DNA of 64,000 bases from Ophiocordyceps camponoti-saundersi (nom. inval.) (taxonomy: Eukaryota > Ascomycota > Sordariomycetes > Hypocreales > Ophiocordycipitaceae). A program made the translations under genes and the position numbers. This document shows, piece by piece, positions 47,475-57,670 of this stretch. The notes under the pieces are model-generated. The model was not told the origin of the DNA. It did not search any database and saw only the letters and a list, made by a program, of their open reading frames with translations. How positions within the stretch are numbered: the stretch's first letter is position 1; every line of letters begins with the position of its first letter. The stretch is taken from assembly GCA_003339415.1 (NCBI GenBank), contig PDHQ01000044.1, positions 62,001 to 126,000 on the forward strand, written 5' to 3'.

Positions 47475-47555
47475 ACTCGGGCGGGCGTCGCGTCAGGGAT
47501 TGGGCTTCAGAGTAAAGAGCTCCTCTCCGCGCGTGAGGGGGTGGCCATGGCGCGC

Positions 47556-47564
47556 TTTTTTATA
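47556..47564 (-). promoter_or_regulatory. TATA-like element of the PGDH gene
   Basis: TATAAAAAA on the minus strand lies about 80-90 bp upstream of the ATG at 47474. Function is inferred from position. Confidence 0.5.
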
Positions 47565-48728
47565 GACCGCTGGCCTTGCTGACGTCGGCCAGTGCTCCTG
47601 GCTCTCTTGCTAGTAAAAGAGCCGACCGGGGAAGGCACTACGTATCTGCCGATCCGACACCCGCCCAAAGGTTGGACAGGCGGTTTCCAAGGCCTCGAGT
47701 CTCGAACAGCTGACTCTGCCCTATCCGCAGAGGGCCTATCCGCAGAGGGGTCGGGCCGTGATACTGCTTGGGGCTATGCCGCTGAATCGATGTAAGCCTT
47801 ACACGTGGGTACACGTGGAGTGAGACCGTTGGATGAGCCTTCTATCATCTGCCGGCATGCAGCGCATTGGCGCACATACATGATACAAGTGATGCATTTT
47901 GACGAGGTGTCTTGATCGTTCCTTTGACGTTGGCTCTGTTGACTAACCTTTGGGGGCCGTATTCGGTGATGAAGGCAGCTCTCACAAACGAGTGCTATGT
48001 ACGGATTATCCGCATTATAATGATAAGTACAAAGGACTAACTCTAATAGTCACTTGCAGCTCGTGTTTTTGCCTGCAGCTGATTCCCGAAGAGGGCATCA
48101 CCATGGCGGTCGATGGCGCTCATCACCTAAGCCGCCACAGAGCCCACAGGCCGTGCCGCCACAGTCTGAACCGTTGCGCATTCGGCAAGAAGACGAACGG
48201 GCTTGTGCGCCACCCAGACAAGAGCGAGTCGTCGTGGGCTGCAGATCGACCGTGGCATGGTCTCACTCTCAGCAGACTGATGGCACTTATCCGATAGGTT
48301 ATTCGACACCTTATCAGACTGCCTCACTTCCCCATTGCTTCATGTATGGCTTTCAAAGCTAATGCCGGACCTTTCTCACCCTCTCGTATGTATGCGTGTA
48401 AGCATTTGCAAGGTTTCTGCAGATTCGGTAAGATCCATGGCTCCCTTCTTCAGAGGTGATTGTGGCGTCATGCCCCACGATATCCAGGCTCAGCGTAACA
48501 GACATAGTGCCGAGGTGGTTGGTTGGATTACTTTGGCAGACAAACTGACTTCCCATCAAGTCGAATCGAACCAGCTGCTACGTTACCCCTTTAATTTGCG
48601 TTTCAGCAACCAGATGCGTCCATAACTTCGCAACGACCAGCCAACCATCATGTGTCCGCCAACATGCCTCCATACGCACATCCATACATACCTGCAACGA
48701 TACTACTCACACTTATCCACTACCATGG

Positions 48729-48798
48729 CTTTTGTCATCCCATCGTTCGAATCTCAGTGACCGGAACGCCGGGCCCGAGGCCGGTGGGATGACAAAAG
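48729..48798. repeat. 14-bp perfect inverted repeat (stem-loop)
   Basis: CTTTTGTCATCCCA at 48729-48742 is exactly complementary to 48785-48798, with 42 nt between that contain a smaller GC-rich palindrome (GGCCCGAGGCC). No coding context. Confidence 0.85.
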
Positions 48799-49160
48799 GG
48801 CATAGATGCAATGGATGGAGCTCAGGGGTCGAAGTGGAATGTAACGCCAGGGCTCGGATTCGACATCTTAGCTCCGGTTCCCCGTATCGAGAGGAACTTG
48901 CGAAGAGCTCCCTAAGATGTTGCCGTGCGTAATCGTGAGCCACGGAACCTGTCAAGATGAACCTTACCCGACCCCTATCTCGGTCATGGTTTTCGGGAGG
49001 CGACATGTGGTATAGTCTGTGGGCTGTGATTCATAGAGAGGCATGCATATATGATGTAGAGTATTCATATTTGCCACCTATTTACTACCACCTACATCCA
49101 TGTTCGTATATGTATGCCTCTCTAGGCACATATGTACATACATTTCCTTGCTATAGGTAG

Positions 49161-49165
49161 GTAGA
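49161..49165. repeat. Target-site duplication, left copy
   Basis: GTAGA directly precedes the 5' LTR and is repeated directly after the 3' LTR at 55373-55377. The site lies in a TAGGTAGGTAGA repeat. Confidence 0.9.
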
Positions 49166-49463
49166 TGTCAGAGGGCTAAGACAAGAGTGGGTTAGGCGTG
49201 TGTTTTTATCATCCCTTAAGGCGTGCAGTCATCACAGCAACGGCTCCGCAACCTAGGAAACGGAATTCCTATTAGGAAAAAGGGCTATATCTAGGGCAAT
49301 ATATAAGATATAGGAATAAAGGCTTATTTATAAGGGTATTATAGTATAAGAGGCAGATACGGATAGTCTTTATTATATATATAAAGATAACGATAATTCC
49401 CTCCGTTTTAGGAGGGTAAGTATATTAATTAATATAATTTATACGCCTCCTCCTTATCTAATA
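49166..49463 (+). repeat. 5' LTR of the copia element
   Basis: 298 bp aligned base-for-base with the 3' LTR. About the first 90 bp keep CA and TG dinucleotides; the rest is RIP-mutated. Nearly all differences from the 3' copy are C-to-T or G-to-A. Confidence 0.92.
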
Positions 49464-49482
49464 GTTATAAGCCCGGTTAGTA
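49464..49482 (+). other. Probable primer-binding site, half-tRNA type
   Basis: Just inside the 5' LTR lies GTTATAAGCCCGGTTAG. Allowing one RIP change, GTTATGAGCCC would be complementary to the anticodon-arm segment GGGCTCATAAC of initiator tRNA-Met, the half-tRNA priming used by Drosophila copia and yeast Ty5. Inferred. Confidence 0.4.
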
Positions 49483-51479
49483 CTCTCTAATCTAATTCGT
49501 TTAATTCTACTATTCTTATAGCTTATATAACCTATATTTTATAAATTTACTTAATTAATTAAGCCCTCGTAAAAGTAAAGCTATCGTTACTTTCTTTAGC
49601 AGACTTATAACCCCTAAATTTATTAATTTTTAATAATAATTAATAATAACTTTAAATAATATAATAACTAATATAATAGTAAACTTTACGATATTAGTTA
49701 AACTTACTTTTATTCTTAAAAACCCTAAAGATTAGACTAATTAGTACTAAGACGTTATAAATATAGTATAGGGCTATAATATCTAGTCTTTTATAAACTT
49801 AGAAATATAAGAAACCCTTATAAAGCCGGATCGACCGGAAATCCTATCTATAGGCTTAGGAGGTCGAATAAGGAGTAAGACCCCTAACCTTAAAACTCTT
49901 TAATTACTTAAAGAAAAGTATAAAGTATTTACCTTTCCGAATTTCTAAGAAAACCTAAAGGAATACTATCGGATAAGGAAGGTATTAGAGGGGATAAATC
50001 CCTTTATCCGGGCAGGCCTCTTATTAGCCTATTAGTCCCTAATTTAAGGGGACTTTTTACTAAGGGAGAAGCTAGTAATATTACGTGCCCTCGTATAGCC
50101 CGGTAATACTACTAAATATAAACTCGCTAAGGATAAGTTATACAACCTATTCTTACGGGATCCCTTAAAAGGGGATATTAATAACTAAGTTACTTAATTA
50201 ATCTAAGCTTAGCGGATTTACCTATAACTAAATAATATAGGGTTTACCGATAAGGTATACGTTAAGTATTTTATCTATATAGTAAGGGATTAGTATCCCT
50301 TATTTATATAAACGATATAATATAACCTCGATCTAGTCCGCCGTAGAGACCGCGGAAAAGCTCCTTAATTTATTAACGTCTTTTAGGAGTTTAGGAGGGC
50401 TAATTATAAGGCCCCTAAGCATAATAAGACCGAGAAGAAAATAGCCTTTATTATTTATAATAATCTTAAGTAATAGACGAAAGTAAATACCTTATAGAAT
50501 AGGGATTAAAATAGCCGCCCGGTAATACGGGCCCCTTTTTCTTCTTCTTCCTTTATATAAGTAAATTAGGAGGACCTCGGAGAGCGTAACGCTTAAACTT
50601 ATACTTAGTATAATCGAAAATATCTTCGAGAGTTCGAAAAGAAGGAAAATTACTAAAGAAGGTACTTTTATATTCTCCTAGACTTAATCCCTCCTTTTCT
50701 ATAAGATTAGGTTAATCTTAATAAAAACTTTCTTTAATAGGTTACGGATAAGGTAGCTCGTTATCGATTAACTTAACGGAAGGTTAATTAATAGAAGAAG
50801 GAAAATATAGGAACTACCGGCTAACGGAGGGATAAGGAAACCTCGGGCGTCTTTATAGCCTTAGGGAATCCCGCTTCGAAGGGTGCGGAGATAAAAGATA
50901 GCGTCCTCCTTAATAGGGGGTATTTAATATATATCTTTAACTCCCTTAACTAGTTCGATACTTTTAACCCGAATATACGGGCCGATCTTACTATTATTAT
51001 AACTAAAGTTACTACCTCGGGGGTAGGCATAGTTATATTAACGATAGAAACGGGTTATCGTATAACCTTTACTAATATCGGGTTTAACCCCGATTTTAAT
51101 ACTAATCTTATCTCTTTAATAGTCTTTACGGAAAAGGGTTACGCTTAGAATAACTTTATAGGCCGACTTTATAACCTAAGGAATAACGTAACTCTTTATT
51201 ATATAGTTACGAGGATTAGGTAACCTTAGTTATAGGTTATTAAACTAACCCTAATAGCTTTAGTTAACTTATAGGTTCCTCGACCTATCGTAAAGACGGA
51301 TAAGGACCTATAGCACGCCCGTATAGGCTATCTAGGAGCCGAGGTATAAGCCTCGCTAGGTAAGTTACTAGGGGTTAGTATTAATAAAGCTATCCCGATA
51401 ACTAACTATAAGATTTATATAACTACTAAGCTTAAAAAGGAGAGATTACGGGTGCCTCGTTAGGCTTCGTAGCCTTAAC

Positions 51480-51920
51480 GCCCTTAGGCTATTATCTCTT
51501 TTAACCTATTTTATATAGGACTAAGCTATAACGGATCGGCTTATTTAGCCCTATTTACTTATAAGCTTACGAGAGAACGAAGGGGGTATAATATCCCTTA
51601 TAAAACTAACCTACTTACTATATAGGTTAAATTCGTAGCCTATATCGCGAGATCCTTTAATTTAAAAGTCTCGATTATCCTTACGGACTATAAGAAAGCC
51701 CTATTTACTAAGGCCTTCTATAAGGATATATCTTTTAAAGGTATTAATATTTAATTTACCTTACCGGCATATATATATTAAAATAGTTATACTAAATAAT
51801 TAAGGGGTATTATAACCTATACGGCTATATACCTCCTTATATAGTTAGGATTCCCTTATAACTTATAGCTAACGGCTATATATATAGCTATCTACCTCCT
51901 TAATAAGACGCCTCGTAAGG
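51480..51920 (+). pseudogene. Degraded integrase region of copia pol
   Basis: Translated fragments in + orientation resemble a copia integrase core (IILTDYKKAL near 51680, probably TDHEKAL before RIP), broken by many TAA and TAG codons made from CAA, CAG and TGG. Limits are approximate. Confidence 0.55.
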
Positions 51921-52779
51921 TAGATAGGGGGGTGGCCATATAGCCGATTAAACGAAAGCTCCGTTAGCTTAAGACTTATAACCCTTAGTAGGAGGGTTAT
52001 CCGTAGGATTATCTTATTTAAAACCTACGGCATATTAAAGCCTATAGTTATAAGGCGTTTCCTATAATAAGGAAGGCACTAAGAGGCCTTTAAAGTAAAT
52101 TCGATCTAAAGGCTTATATCGGCTATTTAGCCGGTATCACTTCCTCCTTATAATACCTAATCTAGGTGCCCTCCTTAAAGAGGCACTCCCTAATTAGCAC
52201 TTCTTTTATTACCTTTAATAAGAAGATTTTCTTCGGCTAGGACTATTAAGAACTACCTATTCCTTAGGCAGAAAAAGCCCTACGATAGATCTCTCTTATT
52301 AAAGATCGTATAGAAGAAAAAGAAGAAAAGGCCCCTAAGCCTCTCTTATATATATAATATATATATATAGAGCCCCCGGTATATAATTTATCCGGCAAAG
52401 GCTCTTAAACTTAGGAAACGTCGGAAAACGCGTTTTCCGGCCCTTCTAATTAATCTAGCGTTAAAGAACAGGATAATAGTTATCCCGGCGCCGGACCTAT
52501 AGATCCCTTAGCAAAAGAGGCGGAAACGTCCTCTTATACGCCTCTTACCCCTAACTCCCTTAATTAGATAGGGAATTCGGCCTTTATCCTCTCTTAAGCC
52601 CTTATAGATAAGCCTTATCGGGACTATCTACCGGAGCCCCCTCTTACGTATAAAGGGGCTTACGGTAGGCCCAATAAGGCATAATAGCTAGAGGCTATAA
52701 AGGTTAAATTAATAAGGATAGAGGACTATAAAGTTACTAAAGAAATCTCGACGGCCGCTATACCCTAAGGGTAGCGGTT

Positions 52780-53300
52780 AATTAATCTTAAATAGGTCTT
52801 TATTTATAAGTTTAACCTTTAAAGCTTCCTTTAGAAGTATAAAGCCCGCGTTATTATATACGGAAATAAGTAACCGCCGAATAAATTATCCGTATACGCT
52901 TATATGCTAGCGGCACGAACGTTCCGGTTATTAATAGCTTTAACGGCCTATTTTAACCTTAAAGCTTAGTAATATAACTTCGTTAACGCTTTTTATAATA
53001 GCGATCTTAATAAGGAAGTATATTATAAGCTTCCCCCCGGCTTTAATAAGCTAGGCCGGGCCTAGAGGTTAAAGAAGGCTCTCTATAGCCTTCGACGATC
53101 CCCTTTTCTTTAGTATAAACTGCTTATAGCTTAGCTAAAGGAATAAAGCTATAAGGCCGTTTCGGAAGACCCTTATATTATAACGAACGGAAAGATTATT
53201 ATTTTCTTCTATATCGATAATCTTATAGCTTTATTTAGGAAAGATTAAATAGAAGAATATGCTAAGTTTCGATAAGCTATTAAAAAGGCCTTTTAAATTA
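52780..53300 (+). pseudogene. Degraded reverse transcriptase region of copia pol
   Basis: Fragments VFIYKFN, KYKARVIIYGNK, YYKLPPGF, LKKALYSLRRSPFLWY and FFYIDNLIALF follow the order of copia reverse transcriptase. The catalytic box reads YIDN, as expected if both TG dinucleotides of YVDD codons were turned into TA. Many stops interrupt the frame. Confidence 0.8.
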
Positions 53301-53789
53301 AGGATCTCGGGGACCTTCGCTAATTCTTAAATATTAAGGTTATTAGGGATAGGGCTAATCAGCGTCTATTCCTAAGCTAAAAATCCTATATTTAAAAGGT
53401 TATAACGAAATTTAAAGGGCTCCTAGGAAAGAAAACTTAGCCTTAGCTAATAATATTTAAGAAGATCCCTCCTTTCGAAAGGGAGGTAATAGCTAAAAAG
53501 ATTAAACGATATTAGGCTATCGTCGGTAGCTTAATATACGCTATAATTATTACTTAAGCGGATATAGCGTTCGCTATTAGCCGCTTAGTATAAGGTCTTA
53601 TAAATCCTAGCCCTTAATATCTATAATCCGTAATCTACGTTATAGAATTCCTTTATAATACTTAAGACCTCTTTATCGGCTACGATAGTAATAATTCGGC
53701 TATTATAGCTATATCTAATACTTCGTTCGGGGATAATTATAACCGAAAAAGTATTAGAGGCTTTATTATCCGAGTCTTCGGGGGTATAG

Positions 53790-53920
53790 TCGTCTTTAAA
53801 TCGGGTAAGTAGGATACTATTATAACCTTATCTATAAAAGTAAAGTTCCTAGCCCTCTCTCACGTTATTAAGGAAATTAAAGCCTTCGAGAGGCTTTATA
53901 AGGAAATATAATTTAAGCCT
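53790..53920 (+). pseudogene. Degraded RNase H region of copia pol
   Basis: LSTIKAEFLALSHVIKEIKA resembles the copia RNase H segment (S-T-x-E-A-E-Y). Position downstream of reverse transcriptase fits. Frame broken elsewhere by RIP. Confidence 0.6.
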
Positions 53921-54720
53921 ATATAGGATATTACGATTTACTATAATAACCTTTAAACGATTAGGCTAATTACGGAGGAGAATTTAAAGCTAAAGACGAA
54001 GCTCCTCTACGTTAATATTCACTCTTACTAGTTACGTTAAGAGGTTTAGTTAGGCCGTACGAAGATCGGCTAGATAGAAACTTCCGGCATAATAGCGGAT
54101 AGACTTACGAAGCCGCTCTAAGGGGAGAAATTCCGCATTTTTTAGAAGGAAATTAAGCTTATAAAGCTATATATAGATCTAAGGGATTAGAGGGAAGAAA
54201 ATACCTCTTAATTAACTCGTTAATTAAGGCCTAAGGGGAAGAAAATACCCTCTAAAGGGCCGTTTAAAATAGGTAATTATACTTATTTACTCTTTATCTT
54301 ATATACCGGATCCGGACTTATATATCCGCGATTAATCTTATTACTTATAACCTAAGTATTACCTTAGATTACTATTATTTCCTCCTTACTAAACCGATCT
54401 TTACTAAAATTAAATAATAACCTCGTTTCGTTACTCCCTAATCGCTATCGTAATTATTTTCTTATCGGTTAAACGATACCCTTATCTTAGGATAATCTCC
54501 TTTATCGACTATTCTAATTAGGGAGATTACCTTAAAATACTATAAACCTACGTTTACGATATCTTTATTTTCTCTACGAACTTTTCCTTTCTAATATTTT
54601 TAACTTATCCGTTACTCTCTTTATTATTAAGGTAATACGGTAAACTTATTAAAATATATAAAAAGATAAAAAGTTAGTAATACCCGAAAGTATTACTAAC
54701 GAGACTAAACTAGGGAAAAC

Positions 54721-54809
54721 CCCTAGCTAGGTAATTTAGCTAGTTTACTATAATAAGGGGGCCCTTAATCCCCTTATTATAGCTATTAGCTAAGCTACCT
54801 AACTAAGGG
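54721..54809. repeat. Imperfect 40-bp inverted repeat in the element
   Basis: 54721-54760 pairs with 54770-54809 at roughly four of five positions, with perfect CTATAATAAGGGG ends around a 9-nt loop. It lies between the RNase H remnant and the 3' LTR. Confidence 0.7.
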
Positions 54810-54846
54810 CCTCCCCTATATAGTAGTTCCCGAAAATATATACTAA

Positions 54847-54925
54847 GGAGGTACTAGGAATCGAACCTAGCCTTATCGAGGGCTTAGCTATAAAAATAAC
54901 CGCTTAACCGTTATCTAATACTTTC
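54847..54925 (-). pseudogene. tRNA-like remnant
   Basis: On the minus strand there is a clean T-arm: CTAGG stem, TTCGATT loop, CCTAG (54870-54854), followed by a 7-nt TACCTCC segment where the 3' acceptor strand belongs. A D-arm-like AACGGTTAAGCGG lies at the expected distance upstream, and GCCCTCGATAAGGC could be a long variable arm (Leu/Ser class). The 5' acceptor strand pairs poorly and the anticodon cannot be read. The sequence is as RIP-mutated as the rest of the element. Confidence 0.5.
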
Positions 54926-55074
54926 TAAGCTAAATAAACTAACCTATATACCCTACCGCTAATTAACCCTTAACTCTTTCTTTAATTATCGCGAGAAACC
55001 TTAATTATACCCTCTAGAAAGTAGGCACTACTTACCCGGCATAGAAGGCGGTATGCGCAGCACCTACGGGGGTA

Positions 55075-55372
55075 TATTAGAGGGCTAAGATAAGAGTAGG
55101 TTAGGCGTATATTTTTATTATCCCTTAAGGCGTATAGTTATTATAGTAATAGCTCTATAACCTAGGAAACGGAATTCCTATTAGGAAAAAGGGCTATATC
55201 TAGGGCAATATATAGGATATAGGAATAAAGGCTTATTTATAAGGGTATTACGGTATAAGAGGCAGATACGGATAGTCTTTATTATATATATAAAGATAAC
55301 GATAATTCCCTCCGTTTTGGGAGGGTAAGCACATCAATCAATGCAATTTGCACGCCTCCTCCTTATCTGACA
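55075..55372 (+). repeat. 3' LTR of the copia element
   Basis: 298 bp. The inner part is RIP-mutated; the last ~55 bp (from about 55317) keep CA and TG dinucleotides and end in TCTGACA. Confidence 0.92.
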
Positions 55373-55377
55373 GTAGA
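55373..55377. repeat. Target-site duplication, right copy
   Basis: GTAGA, identical to 49161-49165. Confidence 0.9.
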
Positions 55378-55767
55378 TACTGACATGTGAGTGCTTCAAT
55401 TAAGCATAATTTCCGCTACTCATAGCATCGCACCGTCGAGAACGGACGTGCCCCTCCCGAATGAATGGCCGCTTTCATCAGTACCGTGCAGTCTGCTTCA
55501 TAGGTAGGTACCATTGGCAACAGTCATTCATGTGTCCCATCAAGAAGCCAAATGGAAATGTCACCCAGTCCCTGTCGTCTTGAGTCTTGACACGACGCAT
55601 ATGCAGATGCAGATTCGCAAGTAACGGGTCGAGGGACGAACAAAGCGTGCCTGGCCTGAAACCCACATCCCATAAAGATAGTTACATCACCACCTGCGCG
55701 ACCCTCGCCTCTACGCGCCGACATCTCGTTCGACTCTGCTGCTCGGTCTAAGGCATCTTGGCGCCTC
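55378..55767. other. Right flank of the retroelement, no gene
   Basis: 390 bp of normal composition between the element and the glyoxalase stop codon. It includes a TAGGTAGGTACC motif near 55501. Confidence 0.5.
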
Positions 55768-56948
55768 CTACACCCGATGCTTGTCTCCGTATCTCGGGTT
55801 CTGCACAACTTCGATCCAGTATCCGTCCGGGTCCAGTAAAAACGCCACATTCTTCATCCGTCCGTCCTGCAGACGCTTCTTCCAGTTGCACTTGAGGTCT
55901 TCGAACCTCTGGCAGGCAGCGTCGAGGTCGTCGACGGAGACGCCTGGAAGCACATTATTAGCACTGCCCCATGAAAAGACGGCCGGAGAGAGATGGCTCA
56001 CAGATGTGGCCAAAACCCCGGGGTTCCTCGTTACCGCTGTGATACTTGAAGTCGGATTCCTTTTCAGTGCCGTAGTTCCACGTCAACTCCAGCAAGCCTT
56101 CGCGGTCTTTAGTCTTGCCGTCCTGGGGCACGCCTTGCGCTCCCGGGTAGCCGAGAAAGTAGAGGTTAAAGCCGGCGGCCTTGGCTTCGTTAGTCTTCAT
56201 GAGGGTCATACCCATGACGTCTTGGTAGAAGGCGAGGGACTTTTCAGCATCCTTGACCCGGATCATGGTGTGGTTCTGGACGGCTAATTAGCTCGCGCTC
56301 TGGCGGCGTTCAGGTCAGGTCGAGAATCAATCCTTGCCATGCGATATGTGGTCACGTCGGTCACGCTCACGTCCGCCGTCTCCTCGAGTGGTTTCTGGCC
56401 GATGATTTCCACCCAATAGCCATCAGGGTCCAAGACAAAGGCGATATGCTTCATCGAGCCATCAGTCAACTTCTTTTGAAACTTGTAGCCCTCGCCCTCG
56501 ATCCGTCGACAGGCAGCCTGGATGTTGTCGACGCTAATGCAAGTGTGACCAAATCCACGATCCGGCTCTTTGTTTCCATTGTTGACCTTGTAGCTTGGGT
56601 CATTCTCGGTGCCGTAGTTATGAGTGAGCTCAATTAGGCCCTCGCGGTCGGCGAACTCATTGCCATGGGACAACGCGCGGGGACTGTCATAGCCGAGAAA
56701 GTAGAGGTCAAACTTTGCCTCTGGAAATTCGAGCTTCTTGATGACGCTCATGCCCAGGAAGTTGTAGAACTTGACTGAGTTGTGTCAGCGTTGACTTGGG
56801 GGTGCCTCGCAGATCCGGGCTTACCGGACTCGACTGGGTCCTTGACCCGGATCCTATGCTTGTGAGAGGGAGTAGCACCAAATATTGATGTGAGAGCTTA
56901 CATGGAGTGGTTGAGCTTGTAGGTTTGCAAATCGGTTTTCGACGCCAT
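55768..56948 (-). CDS. glo1: Glyoxalase I (lactoylglutathione lyase), two-domain
   Basis: Five exons: 56948-56902, 56853-56825 (29 nt), 56774-56338, 56275-56002 and 55943-55768, giving 320 aa. Two tandem glyoxalase domains each keep the H-E-H-E metal-ligand set. Domain 1 has LNHSM, LIELTHNYG, GFGHTC and GYWVEII; domain 2 has MNHTM, LLELTWNYG, GFGHIC and GYWIEVV. This is the monomeric duplicated form found in yeasts and filamentous fungi, which isomerises the methylglyoxal-glutathione hemithioacetal to S-lactoylglutathione in the cytosol. The boundary between the domains is an intron with a GC donor (GCAAGG at 56337), needed to join TTYRM to NHTMIRVKD. The gene starts 1.6 kb from the retroelement and is intact. 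Confidence 0.95.
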
Positions 56949-57670
56949 GGCTGCTTTGTGGGGATCGAGTCAGTCAAGGCCTGGATTCAAGTCGTAGGAT
57001 GGCATACCTTGTGAGAAGGCTCGCGATATCGGTCGGAGAATATTTTGAAGACCTTGTAGTCGTTGCACAGCGCTCATAATATAGTGCTGAGATAGGTCAG
57101 TTGAAGTTGACGTCGAGACGAGGCCCCCGCTCCGGCACAGTTGCATCCCGCCCCGAGAGAGGGGTGAGGGGTTGCTGACGAAAGCTTGACGACCACCATC
57201 ATTTTAGTTGTAAGTTCTTGGCGATGATGACCCAAGACGATCGATCAATGGTGATAAGGAATTACCACTAAGAAGCACTCACATGCCTAGAGAGAGCTGG
57301 ATAGAGGATCAAGGAGACAAGACATGCAAACACGATATACGACGTACAGTGGCTGTATGTACCTACTACAGGGCGCTTCTAGGACCAACGCCAGCGGGAC
57401 AAAGGGTCGTTCCCGGTTAAGTGGGCCGTGTCTTGTGCTCGTGACGGTTAAATCGTGGCTGGTAAAGCTGCCACTACATAGTTACCTCCTCCTTCAGCTT
57501 CCCCTCTCTCGAAACTGTTCGGAATCCCTTCCTTCTCCATCAAGATCGGCCACTTCAATCCATCGTACCCGTCGGTCTGAGCGAGAATGACGCCGTCTGC
57601 GGTGCTCCGCAGTGCTGCACCGACCACCGTGCCGCTACCGATGACGGAGAAGTGAAGCCCTTCAAAAGCC
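56949..57670. other. Divergent intergenic region, no separate gene
   Basis: 722 bp between the starts of glo1 (-) and the Ser/Pro-rich gene (+). Frames at 57448-57990 on the minus strand overlap the next gene and are shadows. Presumed promoters of both genes. Confidence 0.5.

Larger units (their letters stand above)
47475..49160. other. 1.7-kb intergenic region left of the retroelement
   Basis: No supported gene. It contains a direct repeat CTATCCGCAGAGGG at about 47720-47748 and a 14-bp perfect inverted repeat at 48729-48798. Base composition is normal up to the element boundary, so RIP does not spread leftwards. Confidence 0.5.
49166..55372 (+). mobile_element. RIP-inactivated Ty1/copia LTR retrotransposon
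   Basis: A 6.2-kb element bounded by 298-bp LTRs (49166-49463 and 55075-55372), TGTCAGA/TCTGACA ends and a GTAGA duplication. The interior is AT-rich and almost devoid of CpA and TpG, and no open frame of 60 codons survives, the signature of heavy RIP on both strands. Degraded pol landmarks are in + orientation and follow copia order: a TDYKKAL-like integrase-region segment near 51680, KYKARVIIYGNK near 52834, YYKLPPGF near 53020, YIDNLIA near 53208 (the YVDD active-site box with both TG sites mutated), and an RNase H-like LSTIKAEFLALS near 53830. The order integrase then reverse transcriptase identifies Ty1/copia, not Ty3. No product can be made. Confidence 0.92.

Noticed and set aside
47950..48297. 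115-codon plus frame left of the retroelement
   Set aside because: No domain, no neighbours or splice signals to extend it, and an irregular composition.
49166..55372. CRISPR-like or AT-rich centromeric DNA as an explanation for the AT-rich block
   Set aside because: No regular spacer-repeat pattern exists, and the paired LTRs, target duplication and ordered pol remnants explain the whole block.
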